DNA of 64,000 bases from NCBI GenBank assembly GCA_947495695.1, contig CANLZP010000001.1:331069-395068 (forward strand), given 5' to 3'. The notes beneath the pieces were generated by a model that saw only the letters and a program-made list of their open reading frames with translations, made no database searches and was not told the origin of the DNA. Shown piece after piece: positions 34,355-46,605 of the stretch (positions are counted from its first letter, which is position 1; every line of letters begins with the position of its first letter). The DNA is from an uncultured Erythrobacter sp. GTDB lineage: Bacteria > Pseudomonadota > Alphaproteobacteria > Sphingomonadales > Sphingomonadaceae. A program made the translations under genes and the position numbers.

Positions 34355-35074
34355 CTACGGCAGATTGAAGCGTTTGCGCACCTTGGCGACTTCATCCCGA
34401 AATTTTTCCAGGGCTCTGTTGTCTTCACGGCTTCCGTGCTGCGCGAGATAAACCTCTATTTCGGCCATTTCCAGCTCTGCAATCTCAAGATGCGCGGGCA
34501 ATTCATGCAAGGCCTGTTCACGCATTCGATCAAAGGTTTTGATCGCCTCCGGGTCAGTGAGGGATTTCGGGGTCTTGCGGCCTGACGTGCGCCATTTTTC
34601 CTGGGTATGCTGGTACAGTTTCTTGAGGAAATCTCGCAGCAACCCCAGTGCCATCGCAGTCTCGCCACCTTCGATCATACCATCCAGGGCAACACGATTG
34701 CGTTCTGTCAGCCAGCCCGTGGGATGATACATGATTCGGTGTTTGAGAAATCGCGCAATAAGTTCAAATTCGCGGCGCTCTAGATACCGTTCGACCAGCG
34801 GGCGCGAAACCACATCGCCCTTGTCCAAGAACAGCATTCCGGCGTCCTCGCTGCTGATTTCGCCATTCTTGGCCGCTTCTACCGCGGTTGACTGTATGTC
34901 TTCCTTGTCAACCCGGAAGTCCTTGAACTTCAGCTTGGCGCGGCCGGTAAATTGCTTGCCAAGGCGCACCAGATGCGGTGCGGGAGGGGGCGTTCTGCCA
35001 AAAACCATTTTCTCAAACTGGATGAGGGGGCCTGGTTCATCGTCCGGCTTGCCCGCATCATTCCTGTCACTCAC
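34355..35074 (-). CDS. Unrecognised protein downstream of rpoC
   Basis: A 239-residue protein starting with GTG at 35074 (GGAGG six bases upstream; an ATG at 35116 would give a longer form without support). It is rich in charged residues and predicted helical, with an LIQFEKMVFGRTPPPAPHLV segment near the start and repeated Glu/Arg pairs. No domain is recognised and no signal or membrane segment is visible. It lies between gltX and the rpoC terminator, on the same strand. Confidence 0.75.
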   Translation of the reverse strand: MSDRNDAGKPDDEPGPLIQFEKMVFGRTPPPAPHLVRLGKQFTGRAKLKFKDFRVDKEDIQSTAVEAAKNGEISSEDAGMLFLDKGDVVSRPLVERYLERREFELIARFLKHRIMYHPTGWLTERNRVALDGMIEGGETAMALGLLRDFLKKLYQHTQEKWRTSGRKTPKSLTDPEAIKTFDRMREQALHELPAHLEIAELEMAEIEVYLAQHGSREDNRALEKFRDEVAKVRKRFNLP

Positions 35075-35117
35075 GACGCCCTCCAATCGAAGCCAATCTA
35101 ACCGGTCAAATCGCAAA

Positions 35118-35152
35118 GAAAACCCCGCCAGAGCATTACGCTCGGGCGGGGT
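35118..35152 (-). terminator. rpoBC operon terminator
   Basis: On the minus strand ACCCCGCC pairs with GGCGGGGT, with the GAGC/GCTC pair (one mismatch) inside and a five-base loop, followed by TTTTC. It lies 29-63 bases after the rpoC stop. Confidence 0.85.
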
Positions 35153-35180
35153 CTTTATTAGGCTTGGAAGGCTGCTGCTT

Positions 35181-38100
35181 TTATTCGGCTGCCGGTGCGT
35201 CGTCTGCGCCTGCAGATCCGCCCATAGCTGCCTTCATGGCTTCTTCGCTTGATACAGGATCAGCGACAGGTTCAGCCTCGGCCGCATTGGCTGCAGCCAA
35301 TTTGTCCTGCTGCTTCTTCCACTGAGCCTTAAGCGCTGCATCACGGCTGTTGGCAGTAACGCGCATACGGTTCATTCCCGCGCCGGTACCGGCTGGGATC
35401 AAACGGCCCACGATCACATTTTCCTTCAGACCGATCAGCGTGTCCTTCTTCCCTTCAACCGCGGCCTGCGTCAGCACGCGCGTGGTTTCCTGGAACGAAG
35501 CGGCAGAGATGAACGAACGTGTCTGCAACGAAGCCTTGGTGATGCCGAGCAGGATTGGCGTGCCCTGGGCAGGCTTCTTGCTCTTGGTCAGCTTCGCATT
35601 GTACTCGAGCATTTCCTCGTAATCGACCTGCTCGCCCGGCAGCAACGTCGTGTCACCACCATCGGTGATTTCAACTTTTTGCAGCATCTGGCGAACGATC
35701 ACCTCGATGTGCTTATCGTTGATCTTAACACCTTGCAGTCGGTAAACTTCTTGGATTTCGTTGACGAGATATTCGGCCAAAGCCTCAATCCCCAGAACTT
35801 CCAGAATGTCATGCGGGTTGGGCGAACCGGAGATGAGCGTATCGCCCTTCTTAACAAAGTCGCCTTCCTGCACGTCGATCACCTTGGTCTTGGGGATCAG
35901 ATATTCGACTGCATCACCTTCCTCGGGAACGATCGCAATCTTACGCTTGGCCTTATATTCGCGAACGAATTCGATCTTACCCGAAATCTTGGCGATGACC
36001 GAAACGTCTTTCGGCATACGCGCCTCGAACAGTTCAGCAACCCGTGGCAAACCACCGGTAATATCGCGCGTTTTCGCAGCTTCGCGTGAAGCACGAGCCA
36101 GAATGTCACCTGCATCAACCGTTTGACCGTCTTCAACCGACAAGGTTGTGCCCGGCGCCAGCATGTAACGCTGAGCTTCGGTTTCACCATCATCGGTCTG
36201 GCCTTCGCCCAGAAGAGTCATACGCGGACGCAGATCTTCCTTCTTCTTGCGGCCGGTTGCCCGGTTTTCGGTCACGACGCGCTGGGCGATGCCAGTGGCC
36301 TCGTCCGAACGTTCTTCCATCGTGGTGCCTTCAACAAGGTCCTGATACCGCACAACACCCGATTGCTCGGTGATGATTGGCAGGGTGAAGGGATCCCATT
36401 CCGCCAAACGATCGCCTTCTTTGACCTTGGCGCCGTGCTTGAACATCAACACGGTACCATAAGGCACCTTGTGCATTTCACGTTCACGGCCCTCGGCATC
36501 GATCACGGCAATCTCGCCATTACGAGCGAGCGACAGGATGCGACCCTTCTTGTCCATGATGGTCGGCATGTCACGAAGTTCGATCGTACCGTCCGAAATG
36601 GCTTCCAGATGCGATGTTTCATTCAGCTGTGCGGCACCACCAATGTGGAAGGTACGCATGGTCAGCTGAGTGCCCGGCTCACCGATCGACTGAGCAGCGA
36701 TAACGCCGACAGCTTCGCCGATGTTAACCGGAGTACCGCGAGCAAGGTCACGACCATAGCATGTGCCGCAAACGCCCTGTTCGGCTTCACAAACCAGTGG
36801 CGAGCGGATCTTGGCAGACTGAACTTCAGCCGCTTCGATTTCGACCACCATCGGTTCGTCGATCAGTGTGCCAGCAGGTACGATCACTTCGCCTGTCTTG
36901 GCATTGACCAGATCCTCGGCCGTGGTCCGGCCCAGAATACGCTCGCCAAGTGAAGCAATGACCGAACCACCTTGAACGATGGCACGCATTTCCAGCGCGT
37001 TTTCGGTCTTGCAGTCCTCGGTCACGATCACGCAGTCCTGCGATACGTCGACCAGACGGCGGGTCAAGTAACCCGAGTTTGCCGTCTTCAACGCCGTATC
37101 CGCCAGACCCTTACGGGCACCGTGGGTGGAGTTGAAGTATTCAAGGACGGTCAGACCTTCCTTAAAGTTCGAGATGATCGGCGTTTCGATGATCTCGCCC
37201 GAAGGCTTAGCCATCAGACCGCGCATACCGGCAAGCTGCTTCATCTGCGCTGGCGAACCACGCGCACCTGAGTGGCTCATCATATAGATCGAGTTGATCT
37301 GCGCCTCGCGGCCGTCCTTGTCCTTTGGACGGGCCTTAATCTTGTCCATCATGGCGTCCGCAACCTGGTCACCGCAACGGCTCCAGGCGTCGATCACCTT
37401 GTTGTACTTTTCCTGCTTGGTGATCAGACCGTCCTGATATTGCTGTTCATAGTCAGCAACCAGGGCCTTGGTATCTTCTACCATGCCGATCTTTTCTTCG
37501 GGGATGATCATGTCATCCTTACCAAAGGAGATGCCGGCCTTGAACGCGTGACGGAAGCCGAGGCTCATGATCGCATCAGCGAACAGCACGGTGTCCTTCT
37601 GACCAGTGTGACGATACACTTGGTCAATCACGTCACCGATTTCCTTCTTCGTGAGAAGACGGTTGACGATGTCGAAGGGCACTTTGAAGTTCTTTGGCAG
37701 ACACTCACCGATCAGCATGCGACCCGGTGTCGTTTCAAAGCGGACGAGCTGGATCTTGCCATCTTCGTCTGCCTGAGGAACGCGGGAGACAACCTTGGAG
37801 TGGAGCGTAACCGCGCCCACTTCCAATGCCTGGTGCACTTCGGCCATGTCAGCCAGCATCATGCCTTCGCCTGGCTCGCCTTCGCGGTCCATCGAAAGGT
37901 AATAGATGCCCAAGACCATATCCTGCGAAGGAACGATGATCGGCTTACCATTGGCTGGTGACAGGATGTTGTTAGTTGACATCATCAGCACACGCGCTTC
38001 CAACTGGGCCTCGAGGCTCAGCGGAACGTGAACGGCCATTTGGTCGCCATCAAAGTCAGCGTTAAAGGCGGAACAGACCAGCGGGTGCAGCTGGATAGCC

Positions 38101-39437
38101 TTACCTTCGATCAGAACCGGTTCAAACGCCTGGATGCCAAGACGGTGAAGCGTTGGCGCACGGTTCAACATAACCGGGTGCTCGCGGATCACTTCGTCCA
38201 GAATATCCCAGACTTCCTTGCGTTCCTTCTCGACCCATTTCTTGGCCTGCTTCAGGGTCATGGATAGACCCTTGGCATCCAGACGGGCGTAGATGAACGG
38301 CTTGAACAGCTCCAACGCCATCTTCTTGGGCAAACCACATTGATGCAGTTTCAATTCAGGGCCGGTCACGATGACCGAACGGCCTGAATAATCGACCCGC
38401 TTACCCAGCAAGTTCTGACGGAAGCGGCCTTGCTTGCCCTTCAGCATGTCAGACAGCGATTTCAGCGGACGCTTGTTGGCGCCGGTGATGACGCGGCCAC
38501 GACGGCCATTGTCAAACAAAGCATCGACAGCTTCTTGCAGCATGCGCTTTTCATTGCGGACGATGATGTCCGGTGCGCGCAGCTCGATCAGACGCTTCAA
38601 TCGGTTGTTACGGTTGATCACGCGGCGGTACAGATCGTTGAGATCCGAGGTTGCGAAACGGCCACCATCCAGCGGCACCAGCGGGCGCAGCTCAGGCGGG
38701 ATCACAGGGATCACTTCCAGGATCATCCACTCAGGGCGGTTGCCCGAATCGATGAAGCTTTCAACAACCTTCAAGCGCTTGATGATTTTCTTGGGCTTGA
38801 GGGTCGATTTGGTGGTCGCCAAATCTTCCATCAGATCATCGCGTTCTTGCTCAAGATCCAGATCCATCAGCATGATCTTGACCGCTTCAGCACCGATACC
38901 GGCGCTGAACGCATCTTCGCCATACTCGTCTTGCGCTTCGAGCATTTCGTCTTCGGTCAGCAGCTGGAATTTCTCCAGCGGGGTGAGGCCAGGCTCAACC
39001 ACGATGTAGCTTTCAAAATACAGCACACGCTCAAGCTGCTTCAACTGCATGTCGAGCAGCAAACCAATGCGCGAAGGCAGCGATTTCAGGAACCAGATAT
39101 GCGCAACTGGCGCGGCCAGTTCGATGTGGCCCATGCGCTCACGACGCACCTTGGTGACGGTGACTTCAACGCCGCATTTTTCACAAACGACGCCTTTGTA
39201 CTTCATCCGCTTGTACTTGCCGCAAAGGCATTCGTAATCCTTCACAGGACCAAAGATGCGGGCACAGAACAAGCCATCACGCTCTGGCTTGAAGGTACGA
39301 TAGTTGATCGTTTCCGGCTTTTTGATTTCGCCGAAAGACCAGCTGCGGATACGCTCTGGAGAAGCGATACCGATCTGGATCTGGTCAAATGTTTCCGGCT
39401 TAGCCAGCTGGTTGGTGAATTTTGTCAGTTCGTTCAT
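35181..39437 (-). CDS. rpoC: DNA-directed RNA polymerase subunit beta'
   Basis: A 1418-residue RpoC, normal for the class. The N-terminal zinc ribbon ([18 protein letters not shown] and CEKCGVEV), the catalytic [12 protein letters not shown] triad, the trigger loop region and the C-terminal extension are present. The gene starts at 39437, 67 bases after rpoB, and forms the rpoBC operon. Confidence 0.99.
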   Translation of the reverse strand: MNELTKFTNQLAKPETFDQIQIGIASPERIRSWSFGEIKKPETINYRTFKPERDGLFCARIFGPVKDYECLCGKYKRMKYKGVVCEKCGVEVTVTKVRRERMGHIELAAPVAHIWFLKSLPSRIGLLLDMQLKQLERVLYFESYIVVEPGLTPLEKFQLLTEDEMLEAQDEYGEDAFSAGIGAEAVKIMLMDLDLEQERDDLMEDLATTKSTLKPKKIIKRLKVVESFIDSGNRPEWMILEVIPVIPPELRPLVPLDGGRFATSDLNDLYRRVINRNNRLKRLIELRAPDIIVRNEKRMLQEAVDALFDNGRRGRVITGANKRPLKSLSDMLKGKQGRFRQNLLGKRVDYSGRSVIVTGPELKLHQCGLPKKMALELFKPFIYARLDAKGLSMTLKQAKKWVEKERKEVWDILDEVIREHPVMLNRAPTLHRLGIQAFEPVLIEGKAIQLHPLVCSAFNADFDGDQMAVHVPLSLEAQLEARVLMMSTNNILSPANGKPIIVPSQDMVLGIYYLSMDREGEPGEGMMLADMAEVHQALEVGAVTLHSKVVSRVPQADEDGKIQLVRFETTPGRMLIGECLPKNFKVPFDIVNRLLTKKEIGDVIDQVYRHTGQKDTVLFADAIMSLGFRHAFKAGISFGKDDMIIPEEKIGMVEDTKALVADYEQQYQDGLITKQEKYNKVIDAWSRCGDQVADAMMDKIKARPKDKDGREAQINSIYMMSHSGARGSPAQMKQLAGMRGLMAKPSGEIIETPIISNFKEGLTVLEYFNSTHGARKGLADTALKTANSGYLTRRLVDVSQDCVIVTEDCKTENALEMRAIVQGGSVIASLGERILGRTTAEDLVNAKTGEVIVPAGTLIDEPMVVEIEAAEVQSAKIRSPLVCEAEQGVCGTCYGRDLARGTPVNIGEAVGVIAAQSIGEPGTQLTMRTFHIGGAAQLNETSHLEAISDGTIELRDMPTIMDKKGRILSLARNGEIAVIDAEGREREMHKVPYGTVLMFKHGAKVKEGDRLAEWDPFTLPIITEQSGVVRYQDLVEGTTMEERSDEATGIAQRVVTENRATGRKKKEDLRPRMTLLGEGQTDDGETEAQRYMLAPGTTLSVEDGQTVDAGDILARASREAAKTRDITGGLPRVAELFEARMPKDVSVIAKISGKIEFVREYKAKRKIAIVPEEGDAVEYLIPKTKVIDVQEGDFVKKGDTLISGSPNPHDILEVLGIEALAEYLVNEIQEVYRLQGVKINDKHIEVIVRQMLQKVEITDGGDTTLLPGEQVDYEEMLEYNAKLTKSKKPAQGTPILLGITKASLQTRSFISAASFQETTRVLTQAAVEGKKDTLIGLKENVIVGRLIPAGTGAGMNRMRVTANSRDAALKAQWKKQQDKLAAANAAEAEPVADPVSSEEAMKAAMGGSAGADDAPAAE

Positions 39438-39504
39438 TTTTCACATTCCCATACGGGTGATTTCTTAAGGGCGGTGGAGGCGGGAGCACTGGGCCCCACG
39501 CCCT

Positions 39505-42500
39505 TTATTCCGCCGCAATCTGGCTGAAATCGCTGTCGTCATCATCGCCTTCATTCAAAGACTTGAGTTCGACATTCATGCCCAGCGAGCGCATTTCCTT
39601 GACCAGCACGTTGAAGCTCTCCGGAATGCCGGCTTCGAAGGTGTCGTCACCCTTGACGATCGCTTCGTAAACCTTAGTCCGGCCAACCACATCGTCCGAC
39701 TTGACGGTGAGCATTTCCTGCAAGGTGTAAGCAGCGCCGTAAGCCTGCAATGCCCACACTTCCATCTCACCAAAGCGCTGTCCACCGAACTGCGCCTTAC
39801 CGCCCAGCGGCTGCTGGGTAACAAGCGAGTACGGTCCGATCGAACGGGCGTGGATCTTGTCATCAACCAAGTGGTGCAGTTTGAGCATATAGATATAGCC
39901 CACGGTCACCTTACGGTCGAAAGCATCGCCGGTGCGGCCGTCAAACAGCGTCACCTGACCCGATCCGTCCAAACCGGCCTGATGCAACATTGCGGTCACG
40001 TCGGCTTCGCGCGCACCATCAAACACTGGCGTACCCATGGGCACACCATGTGTCAGATTGCCGGCAAGCTCGACGATCTCGGCGGTATCACGCGCTTCGA
40101 TTTCGGCGTGATACTGCTCGCCGTAAACTTCCTTCAGACGGTCAACCACGGCAGAAGGTGCCTTGGCTTTCTTGTAATCTTGTGCCGCATCAGGATTGGC
40201 CAATTTCCACTCGGACAGAGCAGCAGTAACCTGCTGACCCAATCCGCGTGCCGCCATACCAAGGTGCGTTTCAAAGATCTGACCGACGTTCATACGTGAA
40301 GGAACACCCAGCGGGTTCAACACGATATCAACTGGCGTACCATCTTCCAGGAATGGCATGTCTTCAGCTGGCAGGATGCGAGAGATCACACCCTTATTGC
40401 CGTGACGGCCGGCCATCTTATCGCCCGGTTGCAGCTTACGCTTCACCGCCACGAAGACCTTAACCATCTTCAGAACGCCCGGTGCCAATTCGTCACCGCG
40501 CTCAAGCTTTTCCTTACGATCTTCGAACTTGGCGTCGATCGTGGCAACGGCTTCGTCATATTGTGACTTAACCGCTTCCAATTGGGTTTGACGCTTGTCA
40601 TCGGCAACCGCGAATTTGAACCATTCGTGACGCTCCACATTGTCCAGCATGTCGCTGTCAATCTTGGAGCCCTTCTTCACACCCTTGGGTGCAGCAGAAG
40701 CGGTCTGACCAACCAGCATATCGCGCAGACGGTTGTAGGTTGCACGGTTGAGGATCGCGCGTTCGTCCTGGCTATCCTTGCGCAGACGCTCGATCTCTTC
40801 GTTCTGGATCGCACGGGTACGGTCATCGATTTCGATACCGTGACGGTTGAACACACGCACTTCGACGACTGTACCAGCAACGCCCGGAGGCAGACGCAGC
40901 GATGTATCGCGCACGTCCGAAGCCTTCTCGCCAAAGATGGCCCGCAGAAGCTTTTCTTCCGGAGTCATCGGGCTTTCGCCCTTAGGTGTGATCTTGCCGA
41001 CCAGAATATCGCCCGGATGCACTTCTGCACCGATGTAGACAATGCCCGCCTCGTCAAGGCTGCGTAGAGCTTCCTCGCCGACATTGGGAATGTCTCGGGT
41101 AATGTCTTCTGGGCCCAGCTTTGTATCGCGCGCCATGACTTCAAATTCATCGATGTGGATCGATGTGAAGACGTCATCCTTCACGATACGCTCGGAGATC
41201 AGGATACTATCTTCGTAATTGTAGCCATTCCAGGGCATAAACGCGACGAGGCTGTTCTTGCCCAGTGCCAGCTCACCCAGATCGGTTGATGGACCGTCAG
41301 CGATAATATCGCCTGGCTCGATCACATCGTTCACCTTCACCAGCGGACGCTGGTTGATGCAGGTGTTCTGGTTTGAACGCTGGAACTTCTGCAACGAGTA
41401 AATGTCCACACCGGACTGGCCCGGTTCAACATCGCCCTGTGCACGGATAACGATACGCGTCGCATCAACCTGATCGACGATACCGCCGCGGGTTGCAGTG
41501 ATCGCAGCACCCGAATCGCGCGCCACGGTTTCTTCCATACCGGTTCCGACAAACGGCGCTTCGGCTTTCACCAAAGGCACAGCCTGACGTTGCATGTTCG
41601 ACCCCATCAAAGCGCGGTTGGCGTCATCGTTTTCCAGGAACGGAATGAGCGATGCTGCAACCGACACCAGCTGCTTGGGCGAAACGTCCATCAGCGTGAT
41701 CTGTTCGCGCGGAGCCATGAAGTAATCGCCGTTCTGACGGGCGGAAACCAGCTCTTCAACAAAGCTGCCATCTTCGGTTAGCTCAGCCGATGCCTGGGCA
41801 ACGGTGTGCTTTTGTTCTTCCATGGCCGACAGATAAACAACTTCACTGGAAACCTTGCCGTCCTTGATCGTCCGGTAAGGGGTTTCGATGAAGCCATATT
41901 TGTTGACCCGACTGAACGATGCCAGCGAGTTGATCAGGCCGATGTTCGGACCTTCAGGCGTTTCAATCGGACAGATCCGACCATAGTGGGTCGGGTGAAC
42001 GTCGCGGACTTCAAAGCCAGCGCGCTCACGCGTCAGACCACCAGGTCCAAGCGCCGATACGCGGCGTTTGTGGGTCACTTCGGACAATGGGTTGGTCTGA
42101 TCCATAAATTGCGACAGCTGCGAAGAGCCGAAGAATTCACGCACAGCAGCCACAGCCGGTTTCGCGTTGATCAGATCGTTTGGCATGACCGTCGACACAT
42201 CGACGCTGCTCATCCGTTCTTTGACCGCACGCTCCATCCGCAGCAGGCCAACGCGGTACTGGTTTTCCAGCAGCTCGCCGACCGAACGCACACGGCGGTT
42301 GCCGAGGTTGTCGATATCGTCAACGTCGCCCTTGCCGTCCTTCAGATCGACCAGTTCCTTGACCACGGCCAGGATGTCTTCCTTTCGCAGCGTGGTCACG
42401 GTGTCTTCTGCATCCAGTTCAAGACGCATGTTCAGCTTTACGCGGCCAACCGCAGAAAGGTCATAACGCTCGCTATCGAAGAACAAGCCTTCGAACAAAG

Positions 42501-43701
42501 CTTCCGCAGTTTCCTTCGTTGGCGGCTCGCCAGGACGCATGACTTTGTAGATCGCCTCAAGACCCTCGTCACGATTTTCGGCCTTATCGACCTGTAGCGT
42601 GTTGCGGATCCACGGACCTGTGTTGATCTCATCGATGTCGAGCAATTCGATTGCATCAATCCCGGCAGCATCGAAGGTCTCGACGTGCTCCAGAGTGAGC
42701 TCGTCACCGGCTTCAATATAGATGCGGCCGGTTTTCTCGTCGATCATATCGCGCGAGGCATAACGGCTGACGATTTCTTCGGTTGGGAGCAGCAGCTCCT
42801 TCAAGCCATCCTTGGCAGCCTTGTTGGCAGCGCGAGGCGAAATCTTCTGGTTGGCTGCGAAAATTTCTTCGCCTGTTTTGGCATCAACCAAAGCGAATGA
42901 AGGCTTCTGTCCCCGCCATGCTTCGGCATCGAACGGAATTTTCCAGCCGTCACCAGCCTTGCCCGTCGCACGCTTCCACGTGATCTGGTCATAGAACAGG
43001 TGGAGGATTTCCTCGCTGTCCATGCCCAGCGCATACAGCAGCGCTGTGACCGGCAGCTTACGCTTACGGTCGATCCGGACATTGACGATGTCCTTGGCGT
43101 CGAATTCAAAATCGAGCCACGAACCACGGTATGGAATGACGCGAGCAGCAAATAGCAGCTTGCCCGAAGAGTGGGTCTTGCCGCGGTCATGGTCAAACAG
43201 AACACCCGGCGAACGGTGCATCTGCGACACGATAACACGCTCTGTGCCATTGATGATGAAGGTGCCGTTCTCGGTCATGAGCGGCATGTCGCCCATGTAA
43301 ACGTCTTGCTCTTTAATATCGAGCACGGAACGGGTTTCGGTTTCCTGGTCGACTTCGAACACGATCAGGCGCAGCGTCACCTTCATAGGAGCAGCATAGG
43401 TGATCCCACGCTGCTTACACTCGGTGGTGTCGTGCTTTGGCTCTTCGAGTTCGTAATGAACGAAATCGAGTTCAGCAGTTCCGGCAAAATCGCGGACGGG
43501 AAATACCGAACGCAAAGTCTTTTCCAGCCCCGAAACGTAATCGATTTCCTTGTTGGAACGCAGGAACTGTTCATAGCTTTCGCGCTGAACTTCGATCAGG
43601 TTTGGCATCTGGACGACTTCATGGATGTCGCCAAAAATCTTGCGGATGCGCTTCTTAGCTGTGCCCGAAACCTTCGAGCCTGCCTTTGCCTTAGTCGCCA
43701 T
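39505..43701 (-). CDS. rpoB: DNA-directed RNA polymerase subunit beta
   Basis: A 1398-residue RpoB, normal for alphaproteobacteria. The rifampicin region [20 protein letters not shown] followed by [20 protein letters not shown] is intact; QTN and HKRR are wild type, so no resistance change is evident. The C-terminal [20 protein letters not shown] is present. It has no strong Shine-Dalgarno. Unusually for the family, rplJ-rplL lie on the opposite strand and are separated from it by a small cassette. Confidence 0.99.
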   Translation of the reverse strand: MATKAKAGSKVSGTAKKRIRKIFGDIHEVVQMPNLIEVQRESYEQFLRSNKEIDYVSGLEKTLRSVFPVRDFAGTAELDFVHYELEEPKHDTTECKQRGITYAAPMKVTLRLIVFEVDQETETRSVLDIKEQDVYMGDMPLMTENGTFIINGTERVIVSQMHRSPGVLFDHDRGKTHSSGKLLFAARVIPYRGSWLDFEFDAKDIVNVRIDRKRKLPVTALLYALGMDSEEILHLFYDQITWKRATGKAGDGWKIPFDAEAWRGQKPSFALVDAKTGEEIFAANQKISPRAANKAAKDGLKELLLPTEEIVSRYASRDMIDEKTGRIYIEAGDELTLEHVETFDAAGIDAIELLDIDEINTGPWIRNTLQVDKAENRDEGLEAIYKVMRPGEPPTKETAEALFEGLFFDSERYDLSAVGRVKLNMRLELDAEDTVTTLRKEDILAVVKELVDLKDGKGDVDDIDNLGNRRVRSVGELLENQYRVGLLRMERAVKERMSSVDVSTVMPNDLINAKPAVAAVREFFGSSQLSQFMDQTNPLSEVTHKRRVSALGPGGLTRERAGFEVRDVHPTHYGRICPIETPEGPNIGLINSLASFSRVNKYGFIETPYRTIKDGKVSSEVVYLSAMEEQKHTVAQASAELTEDGSFVEELVSARQNGDYFMAPREQITLMDVSPKQLVSVAASLIPFLENDDANRALMGSNMQRQAVPLVKAEAPFVGTGMEETVARDSGAAITATRGGIVDQVDATRIVIRAQGDVEPGQSGVDIYSLQKFQRSNQNTCINQRPLVKVNDVIEPGDIIADGPSTDLGELALGKNSLVAFMPWNGYNYEDSILISERIVKDDVFTSIHIDEFEVMARDTKLGPEDITRDIPNVGEEALRSLDEAGIVYIGAEVHPGDILVGKITPKGESPMTPEEKLLRAIFGEKASDVRDTSLRLPPGVAGTVVEVRVFNRHGIEIDDRTRAIQNEEIERLRKDSQDERAILNRATYNRLRDMLVGQTASAAPKGVKKGSKIDSDMLDNVERHEWFKFAVADDKRQTQLEAVKSQYDEAVATIDAKFEDRKEKLERGDELAPGVLKMVKVFVAVKRKLQPGDKMAGRHGNKGVISRILPAEDMPFLEDGTPVDIVLNPLGVPSRMNVGQIFETHLGMAARGLGQQVTAALSEWKLANPDAAQDYKKAKAPSAVVDRLKEVYGEQYHAEIEARDTAEIVELAGNLTHGVPMGTPVFDGAREADVTAMLHQAGLDGSGQVTLFDGRTGDAFDRKVTVGYIYMLKLHHLVDDKIHARSIGPYSLVTQQPLGGKAQFGGQRFGEMEVWALQAYGAAYTLQEMLTVKSDDVVGRTKVYEAIVKGDDTFEAGIPESFNVLVKEMRSLGMNVELKSLNEGDDDDSDFSQIAAE

Positions 43702-44122
43702 AGGAGGGGTGTTGCCTCTTGATTTGGTGCCGGACCAGCCGGCGGATTAATGTGCCACGCGCGGTTCGTGGCCCATATTCGACGCGAAAAAGGCCGCATG
43801 CAGGCACACCCTTAGGGGTGCCGCAAGCAGCTTTAGAAACGTCGCGATATGGAAACGCTGCTTCCATCCTATGACCAATCCCCGCGCATGAATCGGTCTT
43901 GCTCGAAGCCAGCGGTTGACAGCCATTTAGGAAAGCTAGCCCCGCCTGTCAACGCGCTCGTCCTGTAAGGGGCCCTCTACAGGCGCTATATATAATGCCT
44001 CAGAGAAAGGGCTGCAGTTCGCACTGGCCCGATGAGTCTCCCACAATGCCTGCCACACGCGGCCTTTTTCGCGATCTCAGACGAGCCGGAAATTCGATAA
44101 ACGATAAGAGATGTATTGTTTT
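43702..44122. promoter_or_regulatory. rpoB promoter and leader region
   Basis: No gene here. On the minus strand a promoter with -35 TTGACA (plus-strand 43947-43952) and -10 TAAATG (43924-43929) at 17-base spacing would start the rpoBC transcript about 215 bases before rpoB, leaving a long leader. A second short inverted repeat (CCTGTA and TACAGG, 43962-43983) lies upstream. The hexamers are approximate matches. Confidence 0.55.
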
Positions 44123-44184
44123 TCGATATTATCGATTGACAATAAAACGAATCGCTCCTATTTGAACATTATTGAATATCAATA
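44123..44184 (+). promoter_or_regulatory. Promoter and operator sites of the DUF2975 cassette
   Basis: TTGACA (44136-44141) and TATTTG (44159-44164) are 17 bases apart. TCGATA-T-TATCGA (44123-44135), a perfect inverted repeat, abuts the -35, and TATTGA-ATA-TCAATA (44170-44184) covers the start site. The operator-like repeats suggest autoregulation by the XRE protein encoded three genes on. Assignment is inference. Confidence 0.6.
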
Positions 44185-44207
44185 TGACACATAAAGGAGA
44201 TCAATAA

Positions 44208-44336
44208 ATGGCTCGTCTACTTCCTAACACCCTCGCCGCTTTCGCCGCTGTTCTGATTGTGGCCGTTTCGATGAATGCTGTGGTAACCGTTCCACCGGCA
44301 TATGCGACTTCCCACATCCTGCCAGAACTCGCCTGA
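44208..44336 (+). CDS. Short hydrophobic peptide preceding the DUF2975 gene
   Basis: A 42-residue reading frame with a strong Shine-Dalgarno (AAAGGAG) and start at 44208. It has a signal-like hydrophobic core (TLAAFAAVLIVAVSMNAV) ending PAYATSHILPELA; cleavage after AYA would release a very short peptide. Its strong RBS and placement 26 bases ahead of DUF2975 suggest a translated, possibly secreted peptide, but it resembles no known family. Confidence 0.6.
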   Translation: MARLLPNTLAAFAAVLIVAVSMNAVVTVPPAYATSHILPELA

Positions 44337-44362
44337 ACAAATTTACAGAAAGGTTCTGATCC

Positions 44363-44896
44363 ATGTCTCTTAAACCCAAAGATCCCTTGCTCGTTGCAGG
44401 AAAGGTGATGACCACAATTTTGATGGTACTGACCGGTCTGGTCACGATCATCCTGATCGGCGTTATTCCCGTATTGCTGTTCAATCAGCCCGATTTCGCC
44501 AAGGCCGTGACTGAAGCTGGCGGCAGCGATGTTGGCATGGCGCTGGGCGCAGCCATCCTGTTGCTGGTAATCGCCGCTGCAGTCACTGCGTCAGCGTTCT
44601 ACTTCTTCCAATTGCTGAGCCGGATTATCGGCACAGTCAGTCAAGATGACCCGTTCACCAGCGATAACGCACAGCGACTGGGCCGGATGGGTTGGATCGC
44701 TCTGGCCTTTCAGATCGCTTCATTCCCGATCGGCGCGCTGGCATTCTATCTGGCTCAATTCGTTCCAGAGGAAAATCTGACCGTCGATTATGAATTCTCG
44801 TTGACCGGCCTGCTGCTCGCCATCGTCCTGTTCATTCTGGCGCGCATATTCCGCCATGGCGCCGCGATGCGCGAAGACCTGGAAGGGACCGTGTAA
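44363..44896 (+). CDS. DUF2975 membrane protein
   Basis: A 177-residue protein with four predicted transmembrane segments (about residues 15-40, 58-83, 108-130, 146-165), typical of DUF2975. DUF2975 proteins are usually followed by a small XRE regulator, as here, and the pair is thought to form a sensory membrane-plus-regulator module. Function remains open. Confidence 0.85.
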   Translation: MSLKPKDPLLVAGKVMTTILMVLTGLVTIILIGVIPVLLFNQPDFAKAVTEAGGSDVGMALGAAILLLVIAAAVTASAFYFFQLLSRIIGTVSQDDPFTSDNAQRLGRMGWIALAFQIASFPIGALAFYLAQFVPEENLTVDYEFSLTGLLLAIVLFILARIFRHGAAMREDLEGTV

Positions 44897-44925
44897 TGCC
44901 TGCTGAAGATGAAGGAGCAACAATC

Positions 44926-45129
44926 ATGGTCAAACTCGATGACCTGCTGCACGACCGCCGCATGACCTTGACCGAATTGGCAGAACGGGTCGGACTGACC
45001 CTGGCCAATCTGTCGATCTTGAAAACCGGCAAAGCCAAGGCGATCCGCTTTTCCACTCTGGCAGCGATCTGCCGCGAGCTGGAATGCCAACCCGGTGACC
45101 TGCTGGCGTTTGATAGCAAAGGCAGCTGA
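44926..45129 (+). CDS. Small XRE-family regulator (YozG-like)
   Basis: A 67-residue helix-turn-helix protein. The ATG at 44926 (AAGGAG about eight bases upstream) gives the family's usual start (MVKLDDLLHDRRMTLTELAE); the ATG at 44896, overlapping the DUF2975 stop, gives a longer form. ERVGLTLANLSILKTGKAKA is the core HTH of the family and is very conserved. It is likely the regulator for the promoter at 44123-44184. Confidence 0.88.
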   Translation: MVKLDDLLHDRRMTLTELAERVGLTLANLSILKTGKAKAIRFSTLAAICRELECQPGDLLAFDSKGS

Positions 45130-45167
45130 TCGCCCGGAGCGCATTGATCGCAAAGCCGCCCCCCCTC

Positions 45168-45200
45168 CAACCCGGTTCGCTTCACAGGCGGGCCGGGTTG
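45168..45200 (+). terminator. Stem-loop after the XRE gene
   Basis: CAACCCGG and CCGGGTTG form an 8-base stem that can be extended to 13 pairs with two G-U pairs, with a 7-base loop. No long T-run follows (TTGCGT), so it may be a weak or Rho-assisted terminator. Confidence 0.55.
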
Positions 45201-45558
45201 TTGCGTGCAGGGGCAAACGATGGCACTTTACTCAAGGGGCAGCTGATTTGGTGGAATAGCGCCGCTTTTGTTGACTCATCGTTGTAATACGCTATTGGCC
45301 CCATCCGACCGACGAGCCGAAAGGTTTGAAGGTCATCCGTCCAAGACAGTTGGTGATCGGAATTTGCCGGTCTTAATTTCCAGCCTAGACGGGGAATAGA
45401 GATTTTCGCTTGCGCCAACAGCGCCCGCAATCGTGCCGCTTGGCATACCCTCCTTCCCCATCATTGGACCTTCGTTCCTGTCGATTAGCGGCAGGAGCAA
45501 ATGTGAGCCGATCATGCGGGGGATTTCTCCCATGTGATCATATGTGAAGGAGTATGGC
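45201..45558 (+). promoter_or_regulatory. Leader of rplJ
   Basis: 358 bases without a gene. It includes TTGACT at about 45270 upstream of TAATACGC, a possible promoter, and several GC-rich short inverted repeats. Autoregulation by L10 binding to the rplJ leader is widespread in bacteria, so a folded leader is expected; the L10-binding fold was not modelled here. The segment just before rplJ ends with GAAGGAG. Confidence 0.4.
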
Positions 45559-46074
45559 ATGGATCGTTCGCAAAAAGCCGATGCGGTTGCCCAGCTCAAT
45601 GCAGCTTTCAACGAAGTTAGTGTGGTGGTTGTCACCCGCAACCTCGGCCTGACGGTGGACCAGTCCACTGCTCTGCGCGGAAAGATGCGTGAAGCCGGTG
45701 CTTCCTATAAGGTTGCGAAGAACCGTCTCGCCAAGCTCGCCCTGAAAGACACCGATTATGTCGGCATCGATGAGCTTCTCACCGGTCCGACTGCACTGGC
45801 ATGGTCACAAGACCCTGTTGCAGCCGCAAAGGCTGCTGTCGAATTCGCGAAAACGAACGACAAGCTGGAAATCGTTGGTGGCTCGATGGGTACGCAGGTG
45901 CTCGACGAAGCTGGAGTGAAGGCGCTTGCCTCCATGCCAAGCCTCGACGAGCTGCGCAGCAAGATTGTGGGTCTCGTCAACGCACCAGCAACCAAGGTTG
46001 CTCAGGTCGTCAACGCACCCGCCAACAAACTTGCTCGTGTATTTGGCGCATATGCCGCCAAGGACGCTGCATAA
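45559..46074 (+). CDS. rplJ: 50S ribosomal protein L10
   Basis: A 171-residue L10 from the ATG at 45559 (AAGGAG six bases upstream), normal length. [17 protein letters not shown] opens the N-terminal domain, followed by [12 protein letters not shown] and the C-terminal helix that binds the L7/L12 dimers. It forms the ribosomal stalk base. Confidence 0.97.
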   Translation: MDRSQKADAVAQLNAAFNEVSVVVVTRNLGLTVDQSTALRGKMREAGASYKVAKNRLAKLALKDTDYVGIDELLTGPTALAWSQDPVAAAKAAVEFAKTNDKLEIVGGSMGTQVLDEAGVKALASMPSLDELRSKIVGLVNAPATKVAQVVNAPANKLARVFGAYAAKDAA

Positions 46075-46180
46075 GGCTGCTTAAGAGACGCTCTCGTAAG
46101 AGACGAAACAAACCATTGGGGCCGTGGGATGAACCCATCCGCCCCGCCCGAATTTGGGCACAATATTTGGAGTGAACATC

Positions 46181-46558
46181 ATGGCTGATATTGCCAAGCT
46201 TGTTGAAGAACTTTCGAAGCTGACCGTCCTTGAGGCGGCTGAACTGGCTACCGCACTGGAAGAAGAGTGGGGCGTTAGCGCCGCTGCTGCCGTTGCTGTT
46301 GCTGGTCCTGCTGGTGGCGGCGATGCCGGTGCACCTGCAGAAGAAAAAGACGAATTCGACGTCATTCTCACCGGCGACGGTGGCAAGAAGATCCAGGTCA
46401 TCAAAGAAGTCCGCGCCATCACTGGCCTGGGCCTCACCGAAGCTAAGGGTCTCGTTGAAAGCGCGCCTAAGCCTATTAAAGAAGGCGTCAACAAGGCGGA
46501 AGCCGAAGAAATCAAAGGCAAGATCGAAGCAGCTGGCGGTACCGTCGAGCTCAAGTAA
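46181..46558 (+). CDS. rplL: 50S ribosomal protein L7/L12
   Basis: A 125-residue L7/L12 from the ATG at 46181 (GGAG eight bases upstream). [20 protein letters not shown] is the N-terminal dimerisation region, then an Ala/Gly hinge and the C-terminal [20 protein letters not shown] domain. It follows rplJ by 106 bases. Confidence 0.98.
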   Translation: MADIAKLVEELSKLTVLEAAELATALEEEWGVSAAAAVAVAGPAGGGDAGAPAEEKDEFDVILTGDGGKKIQVIKEVRAITGLGLTEAKGLVESAPKPIKEGVNKAEAEEIKGKIEAAGGTVELK

Positions 46559-46605
46559 TCTTGTTCTCAAGTTTTGTGGGTGTCTTGAAGCGCCCGCAGA
46601 TGGGA

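Noticed and set aside
38430..39527. A 365-codon frame on the plus strand over rpoC
   Set aside because: It and other 230-280-codon frames over rpoB and rpoC are shadows of highly biased minus-strand codons; the rpoC product is unambiguous.
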